64,000 nt of DNA, taken from assembly GCF_013375155.1 (NCBI RefSeq), contig NZ_JABXOF010000012.1:124001-188000 (forward strand). The letters run 5' to 3'. The notes beneath the pieces were generated by a model that was given only the letters and a program-made list of their open reading frames with translations, ran no database searches and was not told the origin of the DNA. Positions 18,824 to 28,857 of the stretch are shown here, piece by piece (the first letter of the stretch is position 1; each line of letters opens with the position of its first letter). A program made the translations under genes and the position numbers. Source of the DNA: Serratia ureilytica. GTDB taxonomy: Bacteria; Pseudomonadota; Gammaproteobacteria; Enterobacterales; Enterobacteriaceae.

Positions 18824-19507
18824 CTACAACGTGCGGCAAACGCACCATATCTGCACCGAGGCGGCGCCTTGCCGCCGCAGCAGCGCCGCGATCTCCGAGA
18901 CGGTGCTGCCGGTGGTCACCACGTCATCCACCAGGGCGATATGCCGGCCGGCGACCGGCACGGTACAGGCGAACGCGCGCTGCAGATTGCGTCTGCGGGC
19001 AGAGGCGCTCAGCCGCTGTTGCAGAGCGGTTTTGCGCACCCGGCGCAAGGCGGCGGGCCGGTAGGCGCAGCCCAGCCAGCGCGCCAGCGGCCGGGCCAGC
19101 AGATCGCTCTGGTTATAGCCACGGCGCCAGCAGCGTGTTGCATGCAAGGGTACCGCCAAAATCAGGTCGGGTCTGTTCAGATACTGCTCTCTGCGCGCCT
19201 GCTGCCAGCGCAACAGCATCAGGCGCGCCAGCGCCGGCGCCAGCTCGGGCGCGCGGTGGAACTTGAACCTTTTTACCAAGCCGCTGAGCGGCGTCACGTA
19301 GTCGCCGACGAACACCAGCCGTTGCCAGGGCGGTGGCCGTTGCAGGCAGCGGCCGCAGGGCGTGCGCGTCTCCCCGGCGGGCAGCCCGCAGCGCGGGCAA
19401 CACGGCGGTCTGGCCGGCAGGTGACGCAGGCAGCAGCTGCAGAGGCCATGACGCATCAGGCTCAATGGCTGTCGGCATAGCCAACAGCGGCTGCGGATTG
19501 ATAGCAT
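18824..19507 (-). CDS. gntX: ComF/GntX family phosphoribosyltransferase-like protein
   Basis: The start MLSIRSRCWLC (ATG at 19505-19507, GGAG upstream) gives 227 residues, the E. coli GntX length; an in-frame upstream extension runs into bioH. The N-terminal third has several CxxC pairs (CWLC, CSCC, CPRC, CGRC) likely to bind zinc, and the C-terminal part has the PRPP-binding motif VDDVVTTGST. E. coli GntX is needed to use DNA as a nutrient and ComF relatives act in competence, which fits the presence of hof genes 22 kb away. Exact biochemical role is not settled. Confidence 0.92.
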   Translation of the reverse strand: MLSIRSRCWLCRQPLSLMRHGLCSCCLRHLPARPPCCPRCGLPAGETRTPCGRCLQRPPPWQRLVFVGDYVTPLSGLVKRFKFHRAPELAPALARLMLLRWQQARREQYLNRPDLILAVPLHATRCWRRGYNQSDLLARPLARWLGCAYRPAALRRVRKTALQQRLSASARRRNLQRAFACTVPVAGRHIALVDDVVTTGSTVSEIAALLRRQGAASVQIWCVCRTL

Positions 19508-19547
19508 AGTGTCTCCGAGACGGGTAAGCATGAAAGGACAATAACCA

Positions 19548-20318
19548 ATGACAGCGCTGTACTGGCAAACAATAGGTGAAGGTGAACGCGATCTTGTGCT
19601 GCTGCACGGCTGGGGATTGAACGCCGAAGTGTGGAGTTGCATTCAGGCGCGGTTGACGCCGCATTTTCGCCTGCACCTGGTCGATCTGCCGGGGTACGGC
19701 CGTAGCCAGGGGTTCGGCGCCCTGTCGCTGGCGCAGATGACGGAAATCGTGCTGGCGGCCGCCCCGCCGCAGGCCTGGTGGCTCGGCTGGTCGCTCGGCG
19801 GGCTGGTGGCCAGCCAGGCGGCGCTGATGCAGCCGCAGCGGGTCAGCGGGCTTATCACCGTGGCCTCCTCGCCGTGCTTTGCCGCCCGCGATGAGTGGCC
19901 GGGGATCCGTCCGGACGTGCTGAGCGGTTTCCAGCACCAGCTAAGCCTGGATTTCCAGCGCACCGTCGAGCGTTTTCTGGCGCTGCAGACGCTGGGCACC
20001 GAGAGCGCGCGTCAGGATGCGCGCCAGCTGAAAGCGGTGGTGCTCAACCAACCGACGCCGAGCGTCGAAGTACTGAACGGCGGGTTGGAGATCCTGCGCA
20101 CCGCCGATCTGCGCGCGCCGCTGGCGGAGTTGAATCTGCCGCTGCTGCGGATCTACGGCTATCTGGACGGGCTGGTGCCGCGCAAGGTCGCCGAGCTGCT
20201 CGACGCCGCCTGGCCGAACTCCACGTCGCAGATCGTGGCTAAAGCCGCCCATGCGCCGTTTATCTCTCATCCCGATGAATTTGTGACGATGATCGAAGCG
20301 TTTATTGCAGCACATTGA
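19548..20318 (+). CDS. bioH: Pimeloyl-[acyl-carrier protein] methyl ester esterase
   Basis: Alpha/beta hydrolase that removes the methyl group from pimeloyl-ACP methyl ester, ending the BioC-BioH route to the biotin precursor. The 256 residues show the nucleophile Ser82 in GWSLGG, the oxyanion HGWG near residue 20, an aspartate in YLDGLVPRK and the catalytic histidine in [11 protein letters not shown]. It is divergent from gntX with 40 bases between start codons, as in E. coli. No other bio gene lies in the window. Confidence 0.96.
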   Translation: MTALYWQTIGEGERDLVLLHGWGLNAEVWSCIQARLTPHFRLHLVDLPGYGRSQGFGALSLAQMTEIVLAAAPPQAWWLGWSLGGLVASQAALMQPQRVSGLITVASSPCFAARDEWPGIRPDVLSGFQHQLSLDFQRTVERFLALQTLGTESARQDARQLKAVVLNQPTPSVEVLNGGLEILRTADLRAPLAELNLPLLRIYGYLDGLVPRKVAELLDAAWPNSTSQIVAKAAHAPFISHPDEFVTMIEAFIAAH

Positions 20319-20588
20319 ATGCAGCGTGAAAACGCACGATAGAGCGCGAAAAAAAACGCTGCCGGGTGGATAAAAGACAAAGCTGTTCAATACTTAGTGA
20401 GTCAATGCGTTGGCTGCAAAATGAAAAGACCGCGTGCGGCGATTTTCATTTTGGCGTTTCGTCTCTGGGAAACAGGCCCCGTCAGGGAAAGCAACGAGGC
20501 CTGAGGATGTCGCGGCAGCCTGCAGTACTACGCATGGATCCTGGACGGCTTTCATAACAGATAAATTATCCATTGAGAGGTTAGTGTC
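20319..20588. other. Intergenic stretch before the YhcN-like gene
   Basis: 270 bases with no convincing gene. A 63-codon frame (20366-20557) lacks recognisable similarity. The stretch presumably holds the promoter for the next gene; GAGAGG at 20575-20580 is its ribosome site. No clear terminator for bioH was found. Confidence 0.4.
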
Positions 20589-20873
20589 ATGAAATCATTG
20601 AAGATGATTATTGCAGCGGCAGTGCTGGGTTCGGTGTCTTTCGGCTCCATGGCGGCAACCCTGCTGACCAAGGAAGATCTGGATAAGAATCCGGGTAAAT
20701 ACGAGAAGATCGGCACCGTGACCACCACGGCGGAAACCACGTCGCCGATGGATGCCAAGGAAGAGCTGTCCAAACTGGCGGACGAAAAGGGCGGTCAATA
20801 CTACGTGATCCTGGCGGGCCGCGAACACGGTAAATTCAGCGCCATCGCCGAAGTTTACAAAGACAAGCAATAA
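20589..20873 (+). CDS. Small secreted DUF1471 (YhcN/BhsA-type) protein
   Basis: A 94-residue protein with a signal peptide (hydrophobic 5-20, cleavage after FGSMA, about residue 22) and a C-terminal DUF1471 domain whose family signature YVILAGREHGKFSAIAEVYK is clear at about residues 72-91. Such proteins (YhcN, BhsA, McbA, YdgH domains) are periplasmic or outer-membrane-associated and respond to acid, peroxide, metal or biofilm conditions. It stands alone between bioH and feoC, a place with no such gene in E. coli. Which paralogue it is cannot be decided here. Confidence 0.85.
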   Translation: MKSLKMIIAAAVLGSVSFGSMAATLLTKEDLDKNPGKYEKIGTVTTTAETTSPMDAKEELSKLADEKGGQYYVILAGREHGKFSAIAEVYKDKQ

Positions 20874-20916
20874 GCCTTGAACGGCAAGGGGGCGCCCGCA
20901 GCGGCGCCCCTGAACG

Positions 20917-21156
20917 TCAGGCCTTCAGCCGGTAGAACACCGTGCTGCACCCCTGGCCCTGCGGGCAGCTTTTGCAGCCGCCGCTCAGACAGGCGACGTC
21001 ATCCTGTTCGATGCGTTCCACTTTCCCCATCGCCGTCAAACGGTCCAGCATCGCCTGCACCAGCGGCAGCGGCGTCGCCAGCGATTGGCTGAGCTGCTGC
21101 GCCTGAGCGCTGCCGCGCAGCGCCAACGCATCGCGCACCTGCAGCAGCCCGGCCAT
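20917..21156 (-). CDS. feoC: Ferrous iron transport protein FeoC
   Basis: Small cytoplasmic winged-helix protein that stabilises or regulates FeoB. The start MAGLLQVRDALALRG overlaps the feoB stop by one base (TGATG), giving 79 residues (E. coli 78). The four cysteines in CLSGGCKSCPQGQGC can hold an iron-sulfur cluster. A longer frame from 21375 overlaps feoB and is rejected. It is the last gene of feoABC and ends 43 bases from the convergent DUF1471 gene. Confidence 0.94.
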   Translation of the reverse strand: MAGLLQVRDALALRGSAQAQQLSQSLATPLPLVQAMLDRLTAMGKVERIEQDDVACLSGGCKSCPQGQGCSTVFYRLKA

Positions 21157-23471
21157 CAGTGGCAGCTCCCTTTGGCGCCCTGACAGCAGGCCGCCGGCGT
21201 GGCGTTGCCCAGGCGAACCGTGACGCGGCTGCGCGCCCGGCGCAGGCCGAACAGCACCAGCAGGTTTACCAGCACCACCGCCAGGATCGCCGTCAGGCTG
21301 TACTGCGGATGTTGGTTGAAGGTGGCCGCCTGATAGAACAGCGTCGCCAGCGAGTAGGCGACGTTCAGCCCCCACAGGATTGAGAAGGTCATCCAGCCGC
21401 GGCTCGATTCACGGGCGATGGCGCCCATCACCGAGACGCAAGGCACGTACAGCAACACGAAGATCAGGTAGCTGTAGGCGGAAATGCCGGAGCCGAATTT
21501 GCTGCTCATCACGCCCATCGAGCCGACGCCCATCTCGCCGTCGCCCTTGCTGGCTTCTATCGGGTTGGAGAGCACGCTCAGGCTGAAGGTGTTTTTCAGC
21601 CCGTCCCAGGTTTCCTGCAGCGCGCCGCCCAGCTCGTCGAGCAGGTTGAAGTTGGCGGCGTCGAACGCCTCTTTATTGATGTGCTCGGCGGTGTACAGCG
21701 TATTCAGCGTGCCGACCACCACTTCTTTCGCCATCGCGCCGGTCACCAGGCCGACGGTGGCCTGCCAGTTATCGCTGTGGACACCCATCGGCTGCAGCAG
21801 CGGCGTCAGCACCTTGGAGACCGAGGCCAGCGCGGAGTCGTTGATGTTGTCGACCGTTTTGCCGCTGAACGAGAAGCTGTTCAGGCCGCCGATGAACATG
21901 CTGGCGACCACGATCACCTTGCCGGCGCGCAACACGAAGCCTTTCAGCCGCTGCCAGGTTTGCAGCAGCAGGCTTTTCAGGTGCGGCACGTGGTAAACCG
22001 GCAGCTCCATCACGAACGGCGAGGCTTCGCCGCGCATGAGGGTGTATTTCAGCACCAGGCCGGTCAGGATCGCCACCGCGATGCCGAGCATATACAGCGA
22101 GAACACCACCCCAGCGCCGTCCTGGCCGAAGAAGGCGGCGGCGAACACCGCGAAGATCGCCAGACGGGCGCCGCAGGACATGAACGGCGCCATCATGATG
22201 GTGATCAGGCGCTCGCGCTGGGCGTCCAGCGTACGGGCGCCCATGATGGACGGCACGTTACAGCCGAAGCCGACGATCAGCGGCACGAAGGATTTGCCCG
22301 GCAGCCCGAGCGCCTGCATCAGGCGATCCATCACGAACGCCGCGCGCGCCATGTAGCCGGAGTCTTCCAGGAACGACAGGAACAGGTACATCATGCCGAT
22401 CTGCGGCACCAGCGGTAGCACGGTGTTGATGCCGCCGCCGACGCCCTGCGCCAGGAAGACGGTCAGCCAGTCGGGGAAGTGCAGGGTGTAACCGAGCCAC
22501 TGAATGCCCTGAATGAAGATCGCCGCCGAGCCGATATCGAAGATCGGCTGCAGCGCGCCGCCGATATTGATCGCCAGCAGGAACATCAGGTACATCACCA
22601 GCAGGAAGATCGGTACGCCCAGCCAGCGGTTGAGGATCACTTTATCCAGCATGTCGGTCAGGCGGTTGGGCATCGCCTGCTGCGAGTTGCTGACCGCGTC
22701 GCACAGGGCGGCGATGGACTGGTAGCGTGCGTCGGCGATCACCAGCGCCGGGTCCTCCTGCTGCTGCTGTTGCAGCGCCTGAATGGCCGCTGGCAGCCGC
22801 GCCACGGCGGGGCCGGCCAGACGGTGGCTGTAGATGTCGCCCTCCAGCATCTGCAACGCCAGCCAGCGGCGCTGCGCCGCCGGCAGCGTTTGCGGCATGG
22901 CGTCGCTCAGCGTGGCGACCTCTTTCAGCAGCAGCGGCGGGTAGTTCACCAGCGCCTGCTGTTCGTTGATGCGATGATTGTCGATCATTTGTTTCAGCAC
23001 GCCGATGCCATCGGCGCGGGTGGAGACCATCGGCACTACCGGGCAACCGAGGCGCGCCGACAGAGCGGCGACGTCGATATCGATATGCTGGCTTTTGGCG
23101 ATGTCGAGCATGTTGAGCGCCACGATGCAGGGAATGCCCAGCTCCAGCAGCTGCAGCGTCAGGTAGAGGTTGCGTTCCAGGTTGGAGGCATCCACCACGT
23201 TGATCAGCAGATCGGCGTCGCCGCTCAAAATGTAGTGGCAGGCGATCTGCTCATCGAGCGACGTCTGCTCCGAAATGGTGGTCAGGGAGTAGGTGCCGGG
23301 CAAATCGACCAGCCGCACGTCGGACTGCGGGGTGGTGAAATGGCCTTCCTTGCGTTCGACCGTCACGCCCGCCCAGTTGCCGACCCGCTGGCGCGCGCCG
23401 GTCAGTTGGTTGAACAGCGTGGTTTTGCCGGAGTTCGGGTTGCCGATTAAGCCGATGGTGAGTTTTTTCAT
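21156..23471 (-). CDS. feoB: Fe(II) transporter FeoB
   Basis: Inner-membrane ferrous iron permease with an N-terminal GTPase-like domain. The start MKKLTIGLIGN (ATG at 23469-23471) gives 771 residues; seven extra in-frame codons upstream are not conserved. The G1 motif GNPNSGKT is at residues 10-17, followed by DLPGTYSL (G3) and NMLD (G4). The membrane part holds two Gate motifs, each with a conserved cysteine (GFGCNVPSIMGAR and LLYVPCVSVMGA). The C-terminal tail is cysteine-rich (ACCQGAKGSCH), as in enterobacteria. Confidence 0.97.
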   Translation of the reverse strand: MKKLTIGLIGNPNSGKTTLFNQLTGARQRVGNWAGVTVERKEGHFTTPQSDVRLVDLPGTYSLTTISEQTSLDEQIACHYILSGDADLLINVVDASNLERNLYLTLQLLELGIPCIVALNMLDIAKSQHIDIDVAALSARLGCPVVPMVSTRADGIGVLKQMIDNHRINEQQALVNYPPLLLKEVATLSDAMPQTLPAAQRRWLALQMLEGDIYSHRLAGPAVARLPAAIQALQQQQQEDPALVIADARYQSIAALCDAVSNSQQAMPNRLTDMLDKVILNRWLGVPIFLLVMYLMFLLAINIGGALQPIFDIGSAAIFIQGIQWLGYTLHFPDWLTVFLAQGVGGGINTVLPLVPQIGMMYLFLSFLEDSGYMARAAFVMDRLMQALGLPGKSFVPLIVGFGCNVPSIMGARTLDAQRERLITIMMAPFMSCGARLAIFAVFAAAFFGQDGAGVVFSLYMLGIAVAILTGLVLKYTLMRGEASPFVMELPVYHVPHLKSLLLQTWQRLKGFVLRAGKVIVVASMFIGGLNSFSFSGKTVDNINDSALASVSKVLTPLLQPMGVHSDNWQATVGLVTGAMAKEVVVGTLNTLYTAEHINKEAFDAANFNLLDELGGALQETWDGLKNTFSLSVLSNPIEASKGDGEMGVGSMGVMSSKFGSGISAYSYLIFVLLYVPCVSVMGAIARESSRGWMTFSILWGLNVAYSLATLFYQAATFNQHPQYSLTAILAVVLVNLLVLFGLRRARSRVTVRLGNATPAACCQGAKGSCH

Positions 23472-23543
23472 AGTTCTGCGTGTCGTCTTCAAGGAGAACA
23501 GCGCCGGCGCAAAGGCGCACCGGCAAACGGAGGGCGCGCCGGC

Positions 23544-23768
23544 TCAGGGCTGGCCGTCGAGCTGCAGCAGCGCCAAATCCTTCCTGCGCAGCACCAGGCT
23601 GACGCGGCGGGTTTTAATTTCTATCGGATCGCCCAGCGGCGCGACGCGCACCACGTCGAACGAAGAGCCGGGCAGCATGCCGAGCGATAACAATTTTTGG
23701 CGGTAGGCCGGCGCAATCTCGCTGGAAAAGCCGACAATCTTATATGTGCGTTTAGGTTGAAGCTGCAT
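23544..23768 (-). CDS. feoA: Ferrous iron transport protein FeoA
   Basis: Small SH3-like protein needed for FeoB activity. The start [14 protein letters not shown] (ATG at 23766-23768) gives 74 residues, near E. coli's 75; an in-frame ten-residue extension is less likely. The conserved core [24 protein letters not shown] is intact. It is the first gene of feoABC, 72 bases before feoB, with a Fur box about 120 bases upstream. Confidence 0.95.
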   Translation of the reverse strand: MQLQPKRTYKIVGFSSEIAPAYRQKLLSLGMLPGSSFDVVRVAPLGDPIEIKTRRVSLVLRRKDLALLQLDGQP

Positions 23769-24340
23769 GTCATTAACCTTCCGGGTGCCGATGAGCATCG
23801 GGCTGATGATAATTGGACGTTGCCGGCGAAAATGCCACGCCGTCGGCGGTATTCATCCATAAGGTCATGCAATAAAGTGAGCGAAAATAATAGTAATTAT
23901 CATTATCGCGTTCAATACAAAAAGTAAGGGTATTGTAACCAATTATTTTGGCGGCGGCCGCTTTTTGGCTGGTCCCCTTGATAATCCCCGTTTTACCACC
24001 GCTTATACGCGGCGACAAATGAGAATGGTGAGTTAAATCAGTTACGTATTTGTAGCCGAGTTTTCTCATTTGCAAATATCGATGGCTTTTTCCCTTTATT
24101 TATTTCCGCTGAAAGGCAATTCGATAACATTATTCCGCCGTAATGCGAGCGGTAACCATTTGTGTTTCTCTCACAATTCGCGAGATGAAAAATGCGTGTT
24201 AACGAAGTTGTTAATAAATGGCTGCAGGAGGCATTTTTGTTGCCTGAATAATGGGAGGGCGGTCACGCAGGAACGGGAAATAAAAAGATGATGGTTTATT
24301 GAGACGGGTCAAGAAATGCCGCAAGTTTTATTCATCAGAA
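23769..24340. promoter_or_regulatory. feo control region and AT-rich intergenic stretch
   Basis: About 570 bases between feoA and the tex terminator, much more AT-rich than the surroundings. The feoA-proximal part holds the Fur box at 23889-23907. No FNR box of good quality was found. The part beyond about 24070 shows only short frames without recognisable products; I see nothing else I can support there. Confidence 0.5.
23889..23907 (-). promoter_or_regulatory. Fur box upstream of feoABC
   Basis: On the feo strand it reads GATAATGATAATTACTATT, 16 of 19 positions of the classical Fur consensus with the first 12 perfect. It is about 120 bases before feoA and predicts iron-dependent repression of the operon. 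Confidence 0.8.
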
Positions 24341-24362
24341 AGGGCGGAGCAGGCTCCGCCCT
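24341..24362 (-). terminator. tex terminator
   Basis: A perfect 9-bp stem AGGGCGGAG/CTCCGCCCT with a 4-base loop lies 13 bases after the tex stop on its strand, followed by TTCTG. The T-run is short. Confidence 0.6.
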
Positions 24363-24374
24363 GTTGGCTCTGGC

Positions 24375-26708
24375 TTAGCGTTTCTTGCCGAACGCCGCTG
24401 CCAGCGCGTCGCCCATGGCGCTGTTGCCGGCCGGCGTCGCATTGCGCGGTTTGGCCTTGTTGCCGCCTGCCGAACGGTTGGCGTTGTCGCGCGCCTGTGC
24501 AGGCGCGTTGCCGCCGCGGCGCGGCGAGCCTTCGCCCGGTTGCTCATCCAGGCGCATGCTCAGCGCGATGCGTTTCCGCTGCAGATCGACTTCCATCACC
24601 TTCACTTTGACGATGTCGCCGGCCTTCACCACGGTGTGCGGATCTTCGACGAACTTGTCCGCCAGCGAGGAGATGTGCACCAGACCGTCCTGATGCACGC
24701 CGATATCCACGAAGGCGCCGAAGTTGGTGACGTTAGTGACCGACCCTTCCAGGATCATGCCCGGCTGCAGATCGTTGAGGGTTTCCACGCCTTCGGCAAA
24801 GGTGGCGGTTTTGAACTCAGGACGCGGGTCGCGGCCCGGCTTCTCCAGCTCTTTCAGGATGTCGGTGACCGTCGGCACGCCGAACTTGTCGTCGGTGAAA
24901 TCGACCGCTTTCAGGCTGCGCACCGCCGAGGCGTTGCCCATCAGATCCTGCAGCGCCTGCTCGGTGGCGGCCAGAATGCGCTGCACCACCGGGTAGGCTT
25001 CCGGGTGGACGGTAGAGGCATCCAGCGGGTTGTCGCCGTGGTTGATGCGCAGGAAGCCGGCGCACTGTTCGAACGCTTTCGGCCCCAGACGGCTGACTTT
25101 CAGCAGCTGTTCACGGTTGCTGAAGCGGCCGTTCTCGTCGCGCCAGTTGACGATATTCTGCGCCATCATGCGCGTCAGGCCGGCCACGCGGGTCAGCAAC
25201 GGCACCGAAGCGGTGTTCAGATCGACGCCGACGGCGTTCACGCAGTCTTCCACCACCGAGTCCAGCTTTTTCGCCAGCTGGCTCTGGCTGACGTCGTGCT
25301 GATACTGGCCGACGCCGATGGATTTCGGGTCGATCTTCACCAGCTCCGCCAGCGGATCCTGCAGACGACGGGCGATGGACACCGCGCCGCGCAGCGACAC
25401 GTCGAGATCCGGGAACTCCTGCGCCGCCAGTTCGGACGCGGAATACACCGACGCGCCCGCTTCGCTGACGATCACTTTTTGCGCCCGGACGTCGCTGAAC
25501 TGCTTTTGCAGGTCGAGATAGAAACGCTCGGTTTCACGTGAAGCGGTGCCGTTGCCGATCGCCACCAGCTCCACGTTGTGTTTGATGCACAGCGCCGCGA
25601 CGATGGCGGCGGCTTTGGCCGCTTGCCCGGTGTGCGGATAGACGGTGTCGGTGGCCACCAGTTTGCCGGTCGCGTCGACCACGGCGACTTTCACCCCGGT
25701 GCGCAGGCCCGGATCGAGGCCCATGGTGGCTCGCATGCCGGCCGGCGCGGCCATCAACAGATCATGCATGTTGCGGGCGAAGACGTTGATCGCTTCATCC
25801 TCCGCGCGTTCGCGCACCGTGCCCATCAGTTCGGTTTCCAGGTGCAGCAGCACCTTGATGCGCCAGGTCCAGTTGACCACCGCCTTGCGCCAGGCGTCGG
25901 CCGGAGCGTTGTTCAGGCGCAGATTGAGGTGATTGATGATGATCAGCTCCGCCTGGCTTTCGCGCGGCGCTTCCTCAAACTGCGGATCGGCGTTCAGCGC
26001 CAGCTGCAGCACACCTTCGTTGCGGCCGCGGAACATCGCCAGCGCGCGGTGCGAAGGCACCTGGGAAATCGGTTCGTGGTGATCGAAGTAGTCGCGGAAC
26101 TTGGCGCCTTCGTCTTCCTTGCCCTCGACCACTTTGGAGACCAGATGGGCGTTTTTCCACAGGTAGTCGCGCACCTTGGCCAGCAGCGCGGCGTCTTCGG
26201 CGAAGCGCTCCATCAGGATATAGCGCGCGCCGTCGAGGGCGGCTTTCACGTCCGCCACGCCCTTCTCGGCGTCGACGTAGCGTTCAGCCAGCTGTTCCGG
26301 CTGCTGTTGCGGATCCTGCCACAGCGTGTCCGCCAGCGGTTCCAGACCGGCTTCGATGGCGATCTGGCCACGGGTGCGGCGCTTGGGTTTGTACGGCAGG
26401 TAGAGGTCTTCGAGTTCGGTCTTGCTCAGCGTGGCGTTGATCGCCCCCGCCAGTTGTTCGGTCAGTTTGCCCTGTTCATCGATCGACTTCAGGATGGTCT
26501 GACGACGATCTTCCAGTTCACGCAGATAACCCAGGCGGGTTTCCAGCTGGCGCAGTTGGGTGTCGTCCAGGCCCCCGGTGACTTCCTTACGATAGCGTGC
26601 AATAAAGGGCACGGTATTACCTTCATCCAGCAGACGGATGGCGGAGTCGACTTGCTCCGGCCGGGCCTGCAGTTCTGTTGCAATAATGCGGCTCAGTGGG
26701 TCATTCAT
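24375..26708 (-). CDS. tex: Tex-family RNA-binding transcription accessory protein
   Basis: Cytoplasmic nucleic-acid-binding protein of the Tex/Spt6 family (E. coli YhgF). The 777 residues show the Tex N-terminal helical region, a YqgF/RuvC-like domain around [20 protein letters not shown] (about 326-345), helix-hairpin-helix motifs ([14 protein letters not shown]), and a C-terminal S1 domain ([21 protein letters not shown], about 650-720) followed by a basic low-complexity tail. It is downstream of greB on the same strand with a 157-base gap. Confidence 0.96.
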   Translation of the reverse strand: MNDPLSRIIATELQARPEQVDSAIRLLDEGNTVPFIARYRKEVTGGLDDTQLRQLETRLGYLRELEDRRQTILKSIDEQGKLTEQLAGAINATLSKTELEDLYLPYKPKRRTRGQIAIEAGLEPLADTLWQDPQQQPEQLAERYVDAEKGVADVKAALDGARYILMERFAEDAALLAKVRDYLWKNAHLVSKVVEGKEDEGAKFRDYFDHHEPISQVPSHRALAMFRGRNEGVLQLALNADPQFEEAPRESQAELIIINHLNLRLNNAPADAWRKAVVNWTWRIKVLLHLETELMGTVRERAEDEAINVFARNMHDLLMAAPAGMRATMGLDPGLRTGVKVAVVDATGKLVATDTVYPHTGQAAKAAAIVAALCIKHNVELVAIGNGTASRETERFYLDLQKQFSDVRAQKVIVSEAGASVYSASELAAQEFPDLDVSLRGAVSIARRLQDPLAELVKIDPKSIGVGQYQHDVSQSQLAKKLDSVVEDCVNAVGVDLNTASVPLLTRVAGLTRMMAQNIVNWRDENGRFSNREQLLKVSRLGPKAFEQCAGFLRINHGDNPLDASTVHPEAYPVVQRILAATEQALQDLMGNASAVRSLKAVDFTDDKFGVPTVTDILKELEKPGRDPRPEFKTATFAEGVETLNDLQPGMILEGSVTNVTNFGAFVDIGVHQDGLVHISSLADKFVEDPHTVVKAGDIVKVKVMEVDLQRKRIALSMRLDEQPGEGSPRRGGNAPAQARDNANRSAGGNKAKPRNATPAGNSAMGDALAAAFGKKR

Positions 26709-26865
26709 AGGTCTGGTATCTGTATTGAGAACGGTGAATAAACAGGGGACAGTTATACGGATTGATCGCGGAAAATGCCAGCGGAGCGGGCCGCCGCCGC
26801 GCGGCCGCGGCGTGGAGAACAGCTCAGGCGGCGGCGTTGGCGGCGGTTCGGAAAAAGCTGAAAGC

Positions 26866-27339
26866 TTACTTCGGGTAGTTTATCTCGTTCACGTACCACT
26901 GCGCCTCGCCCAGCGGGGTATTGACGGTGGCGACGTCCCCGACCTCTTTTTTCAGCAGGGCGCGCGCCATCGGCGCATCGATGGAGATGTAATCCTTGCG
27001 GCCGAAAATCTCGTCGTAGCCGACGATGCGAAAACGTTTGATCTCGCCGTCGTCATTCTCCACCTCCACCCAGGCCCCGAAGAACACTTTGCCTTCCTGC
27101 TGCGGGGAGTAATCGACGATCTTCAACTGCTCCAGGCATTTGGTCAGATAGCGGACGCGGCGATCGATCTCGCGCAGCCGCTTCTTGTTGTATTGGTAAT
27201 CGGCGTTTTCGCTTCTGTCGCCCAGGCTGGCGGCCCAGGTCACTTTCTTGGTCACCTCGGGGCGTTCTTCGCGCCACAGGTAATCCAGCTCTTGTTTGAG
27301 CTTGTCATACCCTTCACGGGTTATCAGTTGAGTTCTCAT
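26866..27339 (-). CDS. greB: Transcription elongation factor GreB
   Basis: Enters the RNA polymerase secondary channel and stimulates cleavage of backtracked RNA. The 157 residues (E. coli 158) consist of an N-terminal coiled coil whose tip carries the acidic catalytic loop GDRSENADY and a C-terminal FKBP-like domain ([19 protein letters not shown]...). It is divergent from cbpA; in E. coli greB is directly divergent from ompR, so cbpAM is an insertion in this junction. Confidence 0.97.
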   Translation of the reverse strand: MRTQLITREGYDKLKQELDYLWREERPEVTKKVTWAASLGDRSENADYQYNKKRLREIDRRVRYLTKCLEQLKIVDYSPQQEGKVFFGAWVEVENDDGEIKRFRIVGYDEIFGRKDYISIDAPMARALLKKEVGDVATVNTPLGEAQWYVNEINYPK

Positions 27340-27569
27340 CGTGATTTATCTTTATGGGGCCACCGCCACAGTGTACGTGAATGCGGAGGGCTTTAAAAAT
27401 GGCGCGCGGGCCTGCGCCTTGTCGCACGGTTTTTATTCAGTTTGCGCAGCTTTTAACAATCGGGAGTATGCTTAGCGATAGCGGAAAAAGAATGTGACGA
27501 AAGGAGGATATCTGGCGAGAGAGACAAGGAATTTTGGCGCACAACCCAACACATTGAAGGTATTACCGC

Positions 27570-28532
27570 ATGGAATTTAAAGATTACTACGCCACGATGG
27601 GCGTTGAGCCCAACGCCGATCTGAAAACCATCAAAACGGCCTACCGCCGGCTGGCGCGTAAATATCACCCTGACGTGAGCACCGAAGACGACGCCGAGAG
27701 CAAGTTCAAGGAACTGGCCGAAGCCTATGAGGTACTGAAGGACGACGAGCGCCGCGCCGAGTACGATCAGATCCGGCTGCATCGCAACGATCCGAACTTT
27801 GGCCGCCAGGCGCGCGGCGATCACGGCGGCTATCAGCAGAGCGCCTCATGGCACGGCGGCGGCGCCGACGCGCAAGACTTCTCCGACTTCTTCGAGAGCA
27901 TGTTCGGCGGGCGGGCGGCGGGCGGGCACCGTTCCGCTTCGCACTCGCACGGCGGGCATGGCTTCCGCGGCCAGGATCTGGAGATGGAGGTGCCGCTGTT
28001 CCTCGAGGAAACGCTGCATGGTCAAAGCCGCGAGATTTCCTACAAGCTGCCGGTGTACGACGAACTGGGGCGGCAGGTAAGCGAAGCCAGCAAGACGCTG
28101 AACGTGAAAATTCCGGCCGGCGTGGGCGACGGCGAGCGCATTCGCCTCAAGGGGCAGGGCGTTGCCGGCGTGGGCGGCGGCCAGAACGGCGACCTGTATC
28201 TGGTTATCCGCCTCGCGCCGCACCCGCTGTTTGAGATAGACGGCCACAACCTGAGCATCGTGGCGCCGCTCGCTCCGTGGGAAGCGGCGCTCGGCGCCAG
28301 CATTGAGGTGCCGACGCTGACCGGCAAAATCGCGCTGACCGTGCCGGCCGGCAGCCAGAGCGGCAAACGGCTGCGGGTCAAAGGCAAAGGGCTGGCGGGC
28401 AAGAAAGAGCCCGGTGACCTGTACGTTATTCTCAAGGTGGTGATGCCGCCGAAGCCGAACGAGAAGGCCAGTGCCCTGTGGCGGGAACTGGCTGAACAGG
28501 CGGCGTTCAACCCGCGCGCGGAATGGGAGTAA
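27570..28532 (+). CDS. cbpA: DnaJ-like co-chaperone / curved-DNA-binding protein
   Basis: Works with DnaK as a J-domain co-chaperone and binds curved DNA in the stationary-phase nucleoid. The 320 residues have an N-terminal J domain with the HPD motif at 33-35, a Gly/His-rich linker (about 75-130) and two DnaJ C-terminal substrate domains ([38 protein letters not shown]). E. coli CbpA has 306 residues; the extra length is in the linker. cbpM follows after five bases. In E. coli this pair sits elsewhere on the chromosome. Confidence 0.95.
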   Translation: MEFKDYYATMGVEPNADLKTIKTAYRRLARKYHPDVSTEDDAESKFKELAEAYEVLKDDERRAEYDQIRLHRNDPNFGRQARGDHGGYQQSASWHGGGADAQDFSDFFESMFGGRAAGGHRSASHSHGGHGFRGQDLEMEVPLFLEETLHGQSREISYKLPVYDELGRQVSEASKTLNVKIPAGVGDGERIRLKGQGVAGVGGGQNGDLYLVIRLAPHPLFEIDGHNLSIVAPLAPWEAALGASIEVPTLTGKIALTVPAGSQSGKRLRVKGKGLAGKKEPGDLYVILKVVMPPKPNEKASALWRELAEQAAFNPRAEWE

Positions 28533-28537
28533 AGCAG

Positions 28538-28843
28538 ATGATGAAAAAAGAGATCACTTTCACCGTGGTGGAATTGTGTCAGAGGGTGGAGATTTCCGAG
28601 GACGAGCTGGTCGAGATCGTCGGCCTGGGCGTTATCGTGCCGCTGGAGCCGGCGCAGCCACGCTGGGAGTTTGATTATCCGGCGCTGAGCCATCTGCAGC
28701 GCGCACGCAGGCTGCGGGCGGAGCTGGATCTGGACTGGCCGGGGATCGCCATGGCGCTGACGCTGCTCGACCGGGTTGATGCGCTACAGCAAGAGAACCG
28801 ACAGCTGCGCAGGCAGCTGGCGCGTTTCCTGCAAACTTCCTGA
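28538..28843 (+). CDS. cbpM: CbpA modulator protein
   Basis: Binds the CbpA J domain and inhibits both its co-chaperone and DNA-binding activities. The start MMKKEITFTVVEL (ATG 28538, GGGAG eight bases before) gives 101 residues, equal to E. coli CbpM. The protein is a MerR-like helical modulator with conserved EIVGLGV and LDWPGIAMALTL. A 9-bp hairpin at 28858-28880 follows. The tight cbpA-cbpM spacing keeps chaperone and inhibitor coupled. Confidence 0.94.
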   Translation: MMKKEITFTVVELCQRVEISEDELVEIVGLGVIVPLEPAQPRWEFDYPALSHLQRARRLRAELDLDWPGIAMALTLLDRVDALQQENRQLRRQLARFLQTS

Positions 28844-28857
28844 CCCGACAGCTGAAC

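Noticed and set aside
20366-20557. 63-codon frame between bioH and the DUF1471 gene
   Set aside because: No similarity, no good ribosome site and no domain seen.
20917-21375. Longer reading of feoC (152 codons)
   Set aside because: The extra N-terminus overlaps feoB in another frame; the conserved FeoC start is at 21156.
24070-24291. 73-codon frame in the AT-rich gap before feo
   Set aside because: No ribosome site or recognisable motif; composition like non-coding sequence.
27499-27506. Strong ribosome-site-like AAAGGAGG upstream of cbpA
   Set aside because: No ATG, GTG or TTG at a usable distance; cbpA starts about 65 bases later with its own weaker site.
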